Shown here piece after piece: positions 32,586-43,375 of a stretch of DNA of 64,000 bases. The DNA is taken from NCBI GenBank assembly GCA_016271365.2, contig CM057451.1:373013501-373077500 (forward strand). Reading direction: 5' to 3'. Under the pieces are notes generated by a model, which did no database searches, had not been told where the DNA came from, and was given only the letters and a program-made list of their open reading frames with translations. Every line of letters begins with the position of its first letter. Within the stretch, counting starts at the first letter, position 1. Source of the DNA: Neoceratodus forsteri. Its lineage: Eukaryota; Chordata; Ceratodontiformes; Ceratodontidae. The position numbers and the translations under genes are program-made.

Positions 32586-33443
32586 ATGATGGTGACTTCT
32601 AAATTTAAGGGAAAGAGCTCCCAAGCTGCAAAAATAAAAGCCATGATGAACACAGAAAAAGGACGAGGCCCACAGCTGAACTCTCAACCAGCTTCCCCGG
32701 TGGTGAGCTTGGCTGACTCAGAAGAGAGTCTGGAGCTACTGGACCCACATACAGTTATGGCTAAGCTCGATGGAATTATCAGGACCTTGCATCGGGTGGA
32801 ATCCTCGGTGGCTGATGTACGAGCAGACCTCCGCAAGATTGACAAACGAACTACAGCATCAGAACAAATAATAGGCTCCCTGGCAGATTCTTCAAGCCAA
32901 CAAGACTGGGCTATTCTCTATCTATTAATGAGGGAGCGTGAACTGCAGGCAAACTTAGATGACCAAGAGAACAGGGCACAGCTTAATAATTTTCGAATTT
33001 ATGGTGTGCCAGAAAGTATGGAAGATTCATTCCCCACAATGGAGAACTTTATACATCACATTCTTGAGTCAGTGTTAAACCTGGATTCAGCCACATCTTT
33101 GATTGTGGAAAGAGCACATAGATCACTCCTTCCAAAGCCCTAAGAACAAAACGTCAAGCCCTGTTCAATAATCATTAAAATGCTTAACTACAGAGATCGC
33201 CAATTTATTCTCCAGACTGCTTGGAAAAACAAAGAAACCCTGATAGATAGAAGGAGAATTTTTTTCGATCAAGACTTCTCCGACTATCTGAATAATAAAA
33301 GAAAACAAGTCAAAGAGGTAATACGAGTGGCAAAGGAGAGGAACGTGAGAATACAGCTGCAATATCCAGCACATCTGAGAGTTCTTACCAAAGAGGGTCC
33401 ACAGCTATTCGAATATTTGTTCGAGGCTTCATCCACACTGTGA
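32586..33443 (+). pseudogene. L1-B ORF1 (Transposase_22-type RNA-binding protein)
   Basis: ORF1p is the nucleic-acid chaperone that coats L1 RNA. From ATG 32586 the 285-codon frame shows a variable N-terminus, a coiled-coil region with HRVESSVADVRADLRKID around residues 70-100, the RRM-like domain (NNFRIYGVPESMED, residues ~135-150; LIVERAHRSL), and the C-terminal domain (LNYRDRQFILQTAW; RRRIFFDQDFSDYL; LTKEGPQLFEYL). One in-frame TAA at 33141-33143, just after the RRM, breaks it. The frame is otherwise continuous. Confidence 0.85.
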
Positions 33444-34710
33444 AGTCTGGGGATCCCTGTTCCTGAAATGCAATCGGAGGCCTTAGAGAGGGACATCAGG
33501 AGAGTTGCATGGTGCAGAGTGGGACGACTGCGGCGTAATCAGCAAACGGTGATCTCTTGGCCTTCACATTTAGGGGCCGACCTGAGAGATATCCTAGAGA
33601 GAGAAACGAAGGTTCCTGTAGAGAAGCCAGGATCGTCAGCAGTTACCAGTCTCACTGGATCATGAAGGGGCCAGGTAGAATTGCATCTTTAAGGTCATGA
33701 GTGGGTTATACTACCAAATAAGCCAAATGCTCAGTCATCATGATGAATGCTTACTAATGACATCCCAACAGACAAAATAAGACTTAATAAAACATACAAC
33801 GAACTAATAGTTATCGGATGTTTGGAGTGGAGGGGGGGGATGGGTTTGTTAACATGTCGATATGATGTTCTCATATGTTTCCTCTCTTTCCCCATCCTTC
33901 CTTTACACTGCATGATTTCTGAGGAAAAATAGATCGGGGAGAAACGCAGTGATATGTGGCAGGGTAAGATTGCTCTGTAATCGCCTCAGCAAATTTAAAG
34001 ACTCAGACCGAGTCGGAGGACCAAATAAAGGAGCGGTGTTCCTTAGCTCCTAGACCGCAGCCACAGGCCCTAATACTGCCTATTGGGCCAGTCTCTACCA
34101 CACAAATCGTGGTAGACAAAGTGACGTAAGGACTACACTGACTTTTTAAAGTCAGACCTGTTTAGATCAGCAGGTACTATAGTGTTTGCTACTAGATCCA
34201 TGTTTTCACAGAATTTCGCCTTGGAAGGACACAAATTGTCTTTTTGAAACCCCCTAAAAAAATTAGGGATGGCATCTGACAAGAAGAGGAGAGCTTTTTC
34301 CTACGTTGGTGGGTAACTCCTCCCCTCTCTAACTCTTCGGCCCCCCCTTTTTTTTCTTTCTTCTTTTTTCTTCCTTTCCCACTATCCCACTCACCAGCAG
34401 ACTGCCCTTCCCTAATTTTCATCCCCCTTTTTTCCCTTTCCCTTTTCTGGTTTCAAATTTTGAAAATACAACTGTTCTCATCTATAGAAATTAATGAAGA
34501 GATTAGTTCAAATGTTAGAAATAGTTATGTTGGCACCTGTTGTGCCTATTGTTTCCAGTGAATGGCTAAGCTGTGTAAGGCATGATAAGATAAAGCAAAC
34601 AAAAAGAAGAGGGATGGACATACCTTTATCGGGTAGAAGTAAAAAACTCATGTTTATATTAAGGGGAAAGACCAAGAAAGTAAGTAAGCAAAGATCTTTC
34701 GATTTATGAG
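33444..34710 (+). other. L1-B inter-ORF spacer (1.27 kb)
   Basis: Between the two ORFs there is 1,267 bp with no coding similarity that I recognise. It contains a pyrimidine-rich tract around 34340-34445. Mammalian L1 spacers are tens of bases, so this is unusually long. Confidence 0.55.
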
Positions 34711-37700
34711 ATGAGTCATATCAAAGTGATTTCACTCAAAGTCCAAGGCATAAATTCACCTGAAAAACATAATCAGATTCTCCATTACCTTAAAAATCTT
34801 AACGCAGACATCTGCTTGTTGCAGGAGACCAGATTATCTCAGATAGAGCATCAGAAGTTGGTACGGTCCTGGGTGGCCACAGTGGTGGGGTCATCACACC
34901 CACCGAGTAAGAAGGCAGGTACTGTGATTCTCCTTAAAAAAAACATACCTTTGAATATCACTGCAGAGGATCACACCACAGATGGTAGATTTGTTTCACT
35001 TTCAGGACAAATATATTCCCAAAAGATACATTTGATCAATGTACATGGTCCAAATAAAGATGATCAGTCCTTCTATAGAAAAATTTTCCAGAAAGTCTCA
35101 GGGTTGGGGGAAGGGATGGTAGTGATGGGTGGGGACTTTAACTGCGTGATTTCCCCATCAAAAGATAGGTCCTCACAAATTTCCTCTGCTAACAAAAATA
35201 TGAGTAGGATGGTTAGAGCCAACATGCAAGAGTTGGCCCTGATTGATATATGGAGGGAACATAACCCAATGGGCAGGGACTATACATTTTATTCTAACCC
35301 AAAGAAATCCTACTCAAGGATTGACTACTTCTTGTGTAATCGGGCAGATATACACAAAGTCAGAAATTGTTCTGTACAACCCAAGTTAGTATCAGATCAC
35401 GCAGCAGTTGTTTTAGATTTACAACTGGGAGATTGGGAGAGAGACACTTTATGGAGAATGAACACCTCACTTCTTGGTAAAGAGAAGTTTGTTAAACTGA
35501 TAGTGTCCACTATACAAGAGTTTAAAGAAACTAATAAAATACAAGATACAGGAATTAAATGGTACTGGGATAGCCTGAAGGCGGTATTAAGGGGTTGGAT
35601 CATAGCTTACTCCTCCCATCTCAAAAAAAAAATGAAAAGCAGTGCAATTAAAATTGGAACAACAACTACAACAGTTAGAAATAAAGCATAAAAAGGAAGG
35701 GTCACATCTCATCTGGCAACAGATGGAAAAAAACAGAAAAGAACTACAAGCCCTCCTAGACACCCAACTGGAAGGGAAACTTAGATATCTAAATCAGTCC
35801 TACTATGAACACGGAAACAAAGCAGGCAGACTACTTGCCTTTAGATTACAGAAAGCACAGGCAGACAGATATGTCAAACATATTCGTTCCCAAGAAAATG
35901 GTCAAACAATTAATAATTATACCCCTAAAAAAATAGTAGGAGCCTTTCAAAAATACTACACCAATCTGTATGCCTCAGAGAAAATAGATTTAGACCCTCA
36001 AGAAAAAATCAGAGAATTTCTTTCTCAGATACAGCTTCCACAGCTAAGCAAAGCCAATAGGGCACAACTGGAAGCCCCTATCACTGAGCAGGAGATAAGA
36101 CAAACCATAAAAAACTTTAAAAAAAATTAAACACCAGGCCCTGATGGGTTTAACTCAGAATTTTATCAGACTTTTAGTACATCTTTAAGCCCTATTTTAT
36201 GTAATCTATTTACTGCCTGTAAGGAGAAAAATGATCTGCCACAATCATGGCGCAGTGCCATAATTGCAGTGATACCAAAGGAGGGCAAACCACCAGAGAT
36301 TTGTTCTTCTTACCATCCCATATCCCTATTGAATGTGGATTCAAAGATATTCACTAAAATCTTGGCCTCCAGGTTGAACAAATTCCTGCCGGATTTGATA
36401 CACCCAGACCAGGCTGGGTTTGTCCCGAACAGGCATATCCAAGATAATATACAATGTTGCTTGAACATGTTGCAGTCAGGTAAAACTCATAAAAAAAAAA
36501 ATTGCTATATCAATTGATGCTGAGAAGGCGTTCGACCATCTACAATGGGATTTTTTGAAGGCCACACAGATTAAATTCGGATTTGGACCCCAATTCTTGG
36601 TCTGGATAGAGGCATTATACCAGAACCCTCAAGCCAGAGTGAAGGTCAATGGTACAGTCTCAGGACCTTTAGATATCCAGAGAGGCACAAGGCAGGGATG
36701 TGCCCTTTCACCTCTACTCTTTGTGTTGAGTATTGAACCCTTAGCAGAACAAATTTGTTCACATCCACAGGTGGAGGGAATAAAAATAGGAGGGGTAGAA
36801 AATAAAATATCTTTGTATGCAGACGATACAATGACTTACTTAGGTAACCCTCAACAGTCATTCCCCATGTTAATGCAAGTACTAGAAATCTATGGCCAGA
36901 TTTCTGGGTTTAAAATAAACACAGACAAGACAGAGGTCTTACAGGTTAGTGGTCCTGTATTACAGTCCCTAACTCAAATGACACCCTTCAAATGGGTGAA
37001 AACTAGTATTAGATACTTGGGCATCTATATCCCTATTCAACTAGAGCGGCTATACTGCTGTAATTACAGGAAACTTTTACAAGAGGTGTTTACAGATCTA
37101 AAGAGATGGGAGATATTACCCTTGACGTTAATAGGTAGAGTTGAATCAGTGAGGATGAACATCCTCCCGAGATTTTTGTTTCTGTTTAGCTCCCTTCCCC
37201 TGTACATCCCAGCACTGGAATGGAAAAAAATTAATACAGCTATTCGACAATTTATATGCGGTAAAAGTAGAGCCAGAATAACATGTACCAACTTAATGAG
37301 ACTGAACATACAAGGGGGACTGGGCCTACCCAACCTAAAAACCTACTACCTAATGGCCCAACTAACAGTCTGGGTAACTTACTGGTCAAAGGAAGACAAT
37401 AGTGTCTGGAAAGAAATGGAATTTCGATCCACCCCAACGGCCAACCCTCTGCTGGATTTCGATAACCCCCCAGTTAAATTAATCTCTTATAAATCAAATA
37501 ACCCATGGCAGACACAAACATATAGAATTTGGAGTATGGTAAAGAGCAAGCTTAAACTGGAACATTCGCTTTCCGGGAAATCAAAGATAACCTCCTGTGC
37601 TTTGTTTACTCCACCGAGACTGGATGATACATTCCAGAGATGGAAACACATGGGGTTGACTTATTTTAGACAGTTATTTGCACAAGGGAAGGTAAAGACC

Positions 37701-38537
37701 TTCCAAGAAATACAAAATGAATACCACATCCCGAATTACCATTTTTTTAGGTATCTCCAGGTGGTTTCCTTTTTAACCCAAGGAGCCAACTTGGAAAAAA
37801 TACAACAAGACCCTCACCCAATAGTAGAGATTATTCTGAGCATGGCAGATAACATAGAGGAAAAACACATAATTTCACGACTAGTTGAAGCCTACCAAAG
37901 CTCCACAATTGTAGAAAATCTGAAATGCCAAACAACATGGCAGCAGGAAGCATCAGTACGACTGGATCAGAAACAATGGCAATTGATCTGGGAAGGGTTT
38001 TTTAAAACATCAGCCTCCAACATATGGAAGGAATTTAGGTGGAAAATAATTAATAGATATTTTCTTACTCCAACCAGAACTAAATACTATGGAGCCACCA
38101 GTTCGGACCTCTGTTGGAGGGGATGTGGAATGAGTAGTAACCCTTATCATATATTCTGGGGGTGCCCTAAACTACTTATCTTTTGGCCTGAGGTAAAGGA
38201 ACACTATAGTAAATTGATGGGTTGCTCAGATCACTTGGGTTTCGAACATTTAGTTCTAGGGATACCCATCAAGAAAAAAATGTCCAATAGAGTAAAGAGT
38301 TTCTCAGGGATATTACTGGCAGCGGCCAGTAAGGCTATCACCAAGAAATGGCTGTGCCCCACCCCGCCTACACTGAAAGAATGGATAGATATCATAAAAG
38401 GAATAGAAAGAATGGAAAGAACTATAGCATGTCTGCATCTACAAAAAGATAAGTTTAATGGGGTATGGCTACCCTTTATGCAATTGATTGAAAGCAATGA
38501 AGGTATCTCAGTGCTATCCCAACAGACCTATATGTAA
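34711..38537 (+). pseudogene. L1-B ORF2: endonuclease, RT and C-terminal zinc finger
   Basis: This encodes the L1 target-nicking endonuclease and reverse transcriptase, about 1,275 codons. Endonuclease (34711-35440) is intact: VQGINSPEKHNQIL, LLQETRL, VMGGDFNCVIS, SRIDYFL and SDHAAVVLDL. RT: TPGPDGFNSEFYQ, AVIPKEGKPPEICSSYHPISL, NKFLPDLIHPDQAGFV, IDAEKAFDHLQW, GTRQGCALSPLLF, and YADD at 36816-36827. A C-terminal CCHC pattern, CWRGCG...YHIFWGC, is near 38110-38165. Lesions: a frame change near 35.64 kb, a TAA at 36127-36129 in KKN-*-TPGPDG, and a frame change in an A run near 36.49 kb. The rest (36555-38537, 660 codons) is open. It is unusually complete but not intact as read. Confidence 0.88.
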
Positions 38538-39006
38538 TACAAAGAATTAAATGTAATAGGTCAGAAAGATAGAATATACTGCTCAAGCCTTACAAGACTA
38601 GGCAGCCATGAAGTTTGTAAGTTATAATGTTTTTATTTTATTTTGGAAAAAAAAACAAATTGTTACAGATATAAATTTTGTGTATTAATAATGCACAGAA
38701 AATATAATTCTGATGGATGATCTACATAAATGACAGATCGAGGAGTAGATACTACATAAAGAACATTTGTCGTCTCTGGACACCCATTTAGCAGGAGACA
38801 AGAACTTCCTGGAGACCTGGATAAAGGGAAAAAAAAAGAGACGAATATAATCAATGACTGATCTTCTTGCTACAAGGACTGTAACAAGGAGAATTGTATA
38901 TATTTAGTAATCAGTCACTTTGTAATAGTCGTAACTTGGATGGATTGTCTGTGCAAGTAAACAATAAACTTGAAGTTTAAAAAAAAAAGTAAATAGCCAA
39001 AAGGCT

Positions 39007-39127
39007 TCCAAAAATGCAGTAAAACTTGTAGCAATCAAATCTACTTAGTTTTTTCAAACTTGTAAAGCTTCAAACTTTTTTTAAGCTCATTGAAATTTCA
39101 GTTCGTTATCATCTGCTGTATACTGAG
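39007..39127. repeat. First copy of a ~138-bp local tandem duplication
   Basis: 'gcttcaaacttttt' and 'gaaatttcagttc' blocks here recur at 40066-40183. Without the intervening LTR the two copies would be adjacent. Confidence 0.75.
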
Positions 39128-39322
39128 TGTTGCCGAGGCACAGGTCAGGAAGCATAGAAAGACCAGGAGCAGGTATAAAATTCACAAATAGCATTTTATT
39201 TTTTCCAATAACAGTAAAATAAAAAATAAAGTTTTTCAGTATAACTATTTACAAAGGCAGTAAAAACACAGACAACAAAGTCCTTCATCTGAGGATATCT
39301 CTAATTCCAAGTTTTAGTCTTG

Positions 39323-39357
<35 letters not shown>

Positions 39358-40045
39358 ACAAAATCATTGCTGCTCTTTTTATAAGTCTCTGTCTGGGAAC
39401 TCGTCAAGAAGACATCCTGTTTTTCAGAAAATGTTCTTGTCAATTTCCTTCCTTGCAGGTGCAACGAAACAGTACATGGTGTCCCAGAACTGACCTCCTG
39501 TTTACAGCTCTGCATAGAGTTTGCAAACCAGCAACTCAGGTTAACCCCTTGAGCTTCAACTAGTTTTCTGCAATCATTTCAACAATATAACCATATACAT
39601 TTTAAAACTAAGGGATCCCACTTTCACATAGAGATTCATACATATTTAATAACTTCAGATATGCAAGGGGGAAGAAAGATAGAAACAGCAAGTGAAGGCA
39701 GAGTGATAGCAGGAGGGGGGAGAATAGCAAGACCGTCAGATTGGCCAGTTTCTAGGTCTCAAGAAAATTTGACTGCACCATCAGACAGACAAGAGACAGA
39801 ACAGAAGAGGATAAAACAAATCATTGCATTTAACTCTTTCTACCAGGGGCGTAGCTACAAGGGTGCAGGGGGTGCAGTTGCACCCAGGACCATGAGGTTT
39901 GAGGGGCCCAAATCATAGTTTTGATGTCTATTCAAAACCAGGGGGGGCCCTATAACATACCCTTGCACCCAGGCCCTCTGGGAATTTGCTACGCTACTGC
40001 TTTCTACATAACAAATGGGACAGGGTCTTATTCAACTCTGTCACA
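39128..40045 (-). repeat. Solo gypsy-A-family LTR with 5-bp target duplication
   Basis: It starts TGTTGCCGAGGCACAGG and ends CAACTCTGTCACA on the plus strand, matching the gypsy-A LTRs. The flanks are ctgag at 39123-39127 and ctgag at 40046-40050, a perfect 5-bp duplication. There is no internal region, so it is a solo LTR. It carries a (CT)n microsatellite at 39321-39348 and a hAT-like MITE at 39844-39999. Confidence 0.9.
39844..39999. mobile_element. hAT-like MITE inside the solo LTR
   Basis: A 156-bp element has terminal inverted repeats CAGGGGCGTAGCTAC / ...TTGCTACGCTACTG. It is flanked by a perfect 8-bp target duplication, ctttctac (39836-39843 and 40000-40007). The 8-bp duplication and CAGGGGCGTAG terminus fit non-autonomous hAT elements. 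The interior has no coding capacity. Confidence 0.85.
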
Positions 40046-40065
40046 CTGAGCTACATTTTACTTAG

Positions 40066-40183
40066 AAAAATGCAATAAAAACTTGTAGCAATAAGATCCA
40101 TTTAGTTTTTTCAAACTTGTAAAGCTTCAAACTTTTTCAAGCTATTGAAATTTCAGTTCATTATCATCTGCTGCATAGTGAAT
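40066..40183. repeat. Second copy of the ~138-bp local tandem duplication
   Basis: Pairs with 39007-39127; shared blocks include 'agttttttcaaacttgtaaa' and 'ttatcatctgctg'. Confidence 0.75.
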
Positions 40184-40399
40184 TAAAGTTTACTTAGATT
40201 CAAGCTTATTTAATTTCATAATAAACTGTTGTGCATTAGTTTCACTTTAGATAGAACTTTTTTGATGAAAACACACATAGAAAGTTCAAAACACTTGTAT
40301 GCAAATAGTGCTGAAAATACCATGTGCAGAATAAAGTTGTATCCTTAAGTGAAAAACATTGATGTATCCAGCATGTATCAAAACTCATCATAATTGATT

Positions 40400-40870
40400 T
40401 TAGGCACCTGATCTGAAAGGAGGTGGTGTGGGGGGAATTTTGCAGAAACTCCGTAAATGCAGAGCACAAATGAAAAGCGGACTGAAGTGCGGAAATGTTT
40501 CCGCCAATGAACTGTTTGCATCAGCTAATTCAAGAGCCAGACTGGCCCATAAATCGAATGGAGATGCTGAGGTTGTTTAATGATCCTATAGAGAGTGGTT
40601 ATAGCTGCGTGATTTATTGCAGCTGAGTGGTGCCCATAAATATCACAATGCCTCACGAATTTAATAAATCAGCCCCACGAATCATTATAAATTGCTCTGT
40701 CAAAAAAATGATTGTCAGTAGAATTTCAATTGGGGCTGAATCACTGGCACCTGGCAGTATAAAAAAACAAGGATCATCTGACAATCCCATAGATGTAATA
40801 ACGGCTGTGTTACTCACCTGGCCAAGTTAAGCCCAACAAAATCTTACTGCTTAGTTCAACTATAAACCAC
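40400..40870. other. Candidate conserved non-coding island
   Basis: No transposon similarity, no long ORF that looks real, no tandem repeats. The composition is mixed and the core (40590-40800) is dense in homeodomain-like TAAT/ATTTA words and E-box CAGCTG (for example 'gcgtgatttattgcagctg' and 'cgaatttaataaatcagcc'). It reads like a vertebrate conserved enhancer, but this is an impression only and no comparison was possible. Confidence 0.3.
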
Positions 40871-40904
40871 TAAAATCCTCATATGTTGCTGTAGTCATAA
40901 AAAT

Positions 40905-41425
40905 GATATTAAACAGACTTTGATAAGGGCACCAAATCTAGTAAATCTCTACATGGAACAGTGGGAAAACAGACACATCTCTGATGGAACTTGTAATGTT
41001 TTTTTAGATGAGATCAAATTAAATAAAAGGTACATAGACAATATACTTATAATTTGGACTGGTTCGGTCACTAGACTCAAGGAATTTCTGGCATACATTA
41101 ACAGTACTACTACAAATTTTAAATTCACACACAAATTCAGTTATACATCAGTTAACTTTCTGGACCTTACAATCTACAAAGATGAAGACAGATTGAAATG
41201 TACGCTGTACAGGAAACCTCTAACCAAGAATATTATACTCTGTGGAGAAAGTTGCCATCAAGTGCCTCTCATCAAAAATGTCCCTGAAAGCCAATTTATT
41301 AGAACTAAGCAGAATTGTGCTGATGTGAGAGAATCTAATAAACATGTGGAAGATTTTTCCCTTACAGCTTTTTTCTTCAATATTCAATCTCTGGAGCTTG
41401 TGTGTTGTTGATCCCACAACACACC
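40905..41425 (+). pseudogene. Penelope-like element RT fragment (PLE-A)
   Basis: A plus-strand frame (40920-41411) encodes the C-terminal half of a Penelope-like reverse transcriptase: LVNLYMEQWENRHI, the catalytic loop KRYIDNILIIWTGS, LKEFLAYINSTTTNFKF, VNFLDLTIYKDEDRL, LYRKPLTKNIILCG and PLIKNVPESQFIRTKQNC. The catalytic YIDD is YIDN at 41031-41042, losing the second Asp. No GIY-YIG endonuclease follows: the element is interrupted by the Tigger transposon at 41432, and no clear continuation is seen beyond it. Confidence 0.78.
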
Positions 41426-41431
41426 TATGTA

Positions 41432-43327
41432 CAGATGAAGCCACTTAATTGGGACACAGTTAATCGGGACGTCCGCTTAATTGGGGCGTTTCCATGGTAA
41501 CCAAGTATTCCCTTATTATAGTTAATGGGAGCTCCTGTCATTTAATAGGGATGCCAATTTCGGATAATAGGGACATTTTGGGTGGAGTTTCCTTATAAAA
41601 TTAGATCCTGTGAGCAGTGTTTTTCAACTGCTGTTCCTTGCTGGACATAAACATGGACTCAAAACTTAAGGAGCTGTCCCTTGCCGAGTGTGTTAAGGCT
41701 CTTGAAGCTCTTCAAGGACCAAAAACCTCCTTGTCAAAAGTAGCTGCTGCCTTTGGGATATCAAAAAGCTAGGATGGCAGAATCAGCCAAAATCATGATT
41801 CAATCATGGCTGAGTGGCTAGCAAACAGCAACCCTCAGAGATAAAGGAAGAGAGATGGAAAGGCCTCTGAGGTGGAAGAAGCACTATTCACCTGGTTTAA
41901 TAATGCAGTTTGCAGAGGTGCTCGAATCTCCAGTCCCCTTATGAAAAAAAAGTTAATGAACTGGCGGCACAGTTAAACTACAAAACATTTGCTGCTTCTG
42001 ATGGCTGGCTCTCACGGTGGAAGCAGAGGCACAATATTGTTTGTAAAAAGGAACAAGGAGAGCATGATGATGCTGATAGTAGTGCTGCAGGGGATTGGGC
42101 GAAAAGCGTGCTACCAGCTGTATTGCAGGAATATACACCTGGCGATGTCTACAATGGACATCAGACTGGACTGTTTTATAGAGGGTACTCACATCGTGGC
42201 CATATGCACAAACACTCAGAGTTGTTGGGGGGGGGGAGGCAAAAGAGCGTGTTTCTTTGCTTATTTGTGCTAACTTGGATGGAACTGACAAACGGCCACT
42301 TCTACTGATCGGCAAAGTAAAAAGCCAAGATGTTTGCCAAAAGACTTAAAATCACTACCTGTCATATACACATACTCTGCAAATGCATGGATGACAGGCT
42401 AGATCTTCAGAGAGTGGCTTGCCTCATGGGAACAGCAGTTGAAGTGAAGGAGGAAAAAAAATCTTACTATTGCTGGACAATTGCCCTGCCCATCCCCAAG
42501 ACATTATTGGCCGATACCCTCACATAAAAATGGTATTTCTGCCTCCCAATACAACCAGTCTAATACAGCCTATGGACATGGGGGTTATTAGAAATTTAAA
42601 GGGGCATTACCGTGCGTTGATGGCAACACGCATTGTCAGAGTTATCGACGAAGGCGAGAACGCACAAGCATCCGAAATTGCAAAGGCTGCTACTCTCCTT
42701 GATACAATTTACATGGTGGCTAGAGCATGGAACTGTGTAAAATGCCAGAATTCATGTCGGCAGTCGACTTTGCTGAATTCGTTGACATGGATGCTACCCT
42801 ACCAACCGACGGTGAACTAACAACTGAAGAGATTTAATTGTTAATTAAGAGGCTGCGCACCGATGAGCCGGATTCAGAAGCTGAAGTCGAAGCTGATAGC
42901 CAAGATACCCAGCTTGTTGCTCCAACTAACCATGAGGCAGTGGCCCATCTGCATTCGCTCATGGCGTGGTGCCAATACCATGGTAAGACTGATGAGTGGA
43001 ACATGCTACAAAATGTTGAAAATGCAGTTGCTAGTAAGATGTGCTCTGATTCCAGGCAGAGCCAAATGACTGATTTTTTTTTTTTAAACTGACGTCTGAT
43101 TTTTAGTTACTTTCAAATAAAGTATGTCTATAACATTAAATTGTTACTTCAGATCAAATACTGAGTACAGCGCTGTGTTTGGGAAAGTCGAAATCTAAAG
43201 ACGCTATTAACATGTGGTCTTTGTTGCTTTTCTTTACATAACTTTGTTACTTTGGGTAATGGGGATGGCCGCTTAAAAGGGACGAATGAATAGCAATGGA
43301 GCCGTCCCTATTAAGCAACTTCATCTG
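41432..43327 (+). mobile_element. Tigger/pogo-type DNA transposon, 1.9 kb
   Basis: Terminal inverted repeats begin CAGATGAAG and are related over about 25 bp (left CAGATGAAGCCACTTAATTG; right, reversed, CAGATGAAGTTGCTTAATAG). They are flanked by TA on both sides (41430-41431, 43328-43329), the mariner/pogo target duplication. Sub-terminal repeats of 'ttaatNgggac' occur at both ends. The interior holds a broken transposase gene. Confidence 0.9.
41653..43092 (+). pseudogene. Tigger-like transposase (DDE, CENP-B type)
   Basis: Starts at ATG 41653 (MDSKLKELSLAECVKAL) with an N-terminal helix-turn-helix reading SKVAAAFGISKS, then a stop. The second DNA-binding domain is at 41900-42060 (VNELAAQLNYKTFAASDGWL, SRWKQRHNI). 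Catalytic core: the DET block is YNGHQTGLFYR, so the first catalytic Asp is lost. The second Asp is kept in LLLDNCPAHP (about 42470, different frame). The third is kept in TTSLIQPMDMGVIRNLKGHY. An acidic C-terminal tail runs to 43092. At least three frame breaks. Dead. Confidence 0.88.
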
Positions 43328-43375
43328 TATATGAAAGAAGAAGGATTGCTACAGGCAATGAAGACATATACAATG

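Larger units (their letters stand above)
32454..38990 (+). mobile_element. L1-B, full-length L1 with target-site duplication
   Basis: A 6.5-kb plus-strand L1 flanked by a 15-bp duplication, aaacagccaaaaggc at 32439-32453 and aaatagccaaaaggc at 38991-39005 (one mismatch). It has a short 5' UTR, ORF1 (32586-33443), a long spacer, ORF2 (34711-38537), a 3' UTR with AATAAA at 38962, and a poly(A) tract at 38979-38988. Only about four ORF lesions are visible. It is the youngest-looking LINE in the window. Confidence 0.9.
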
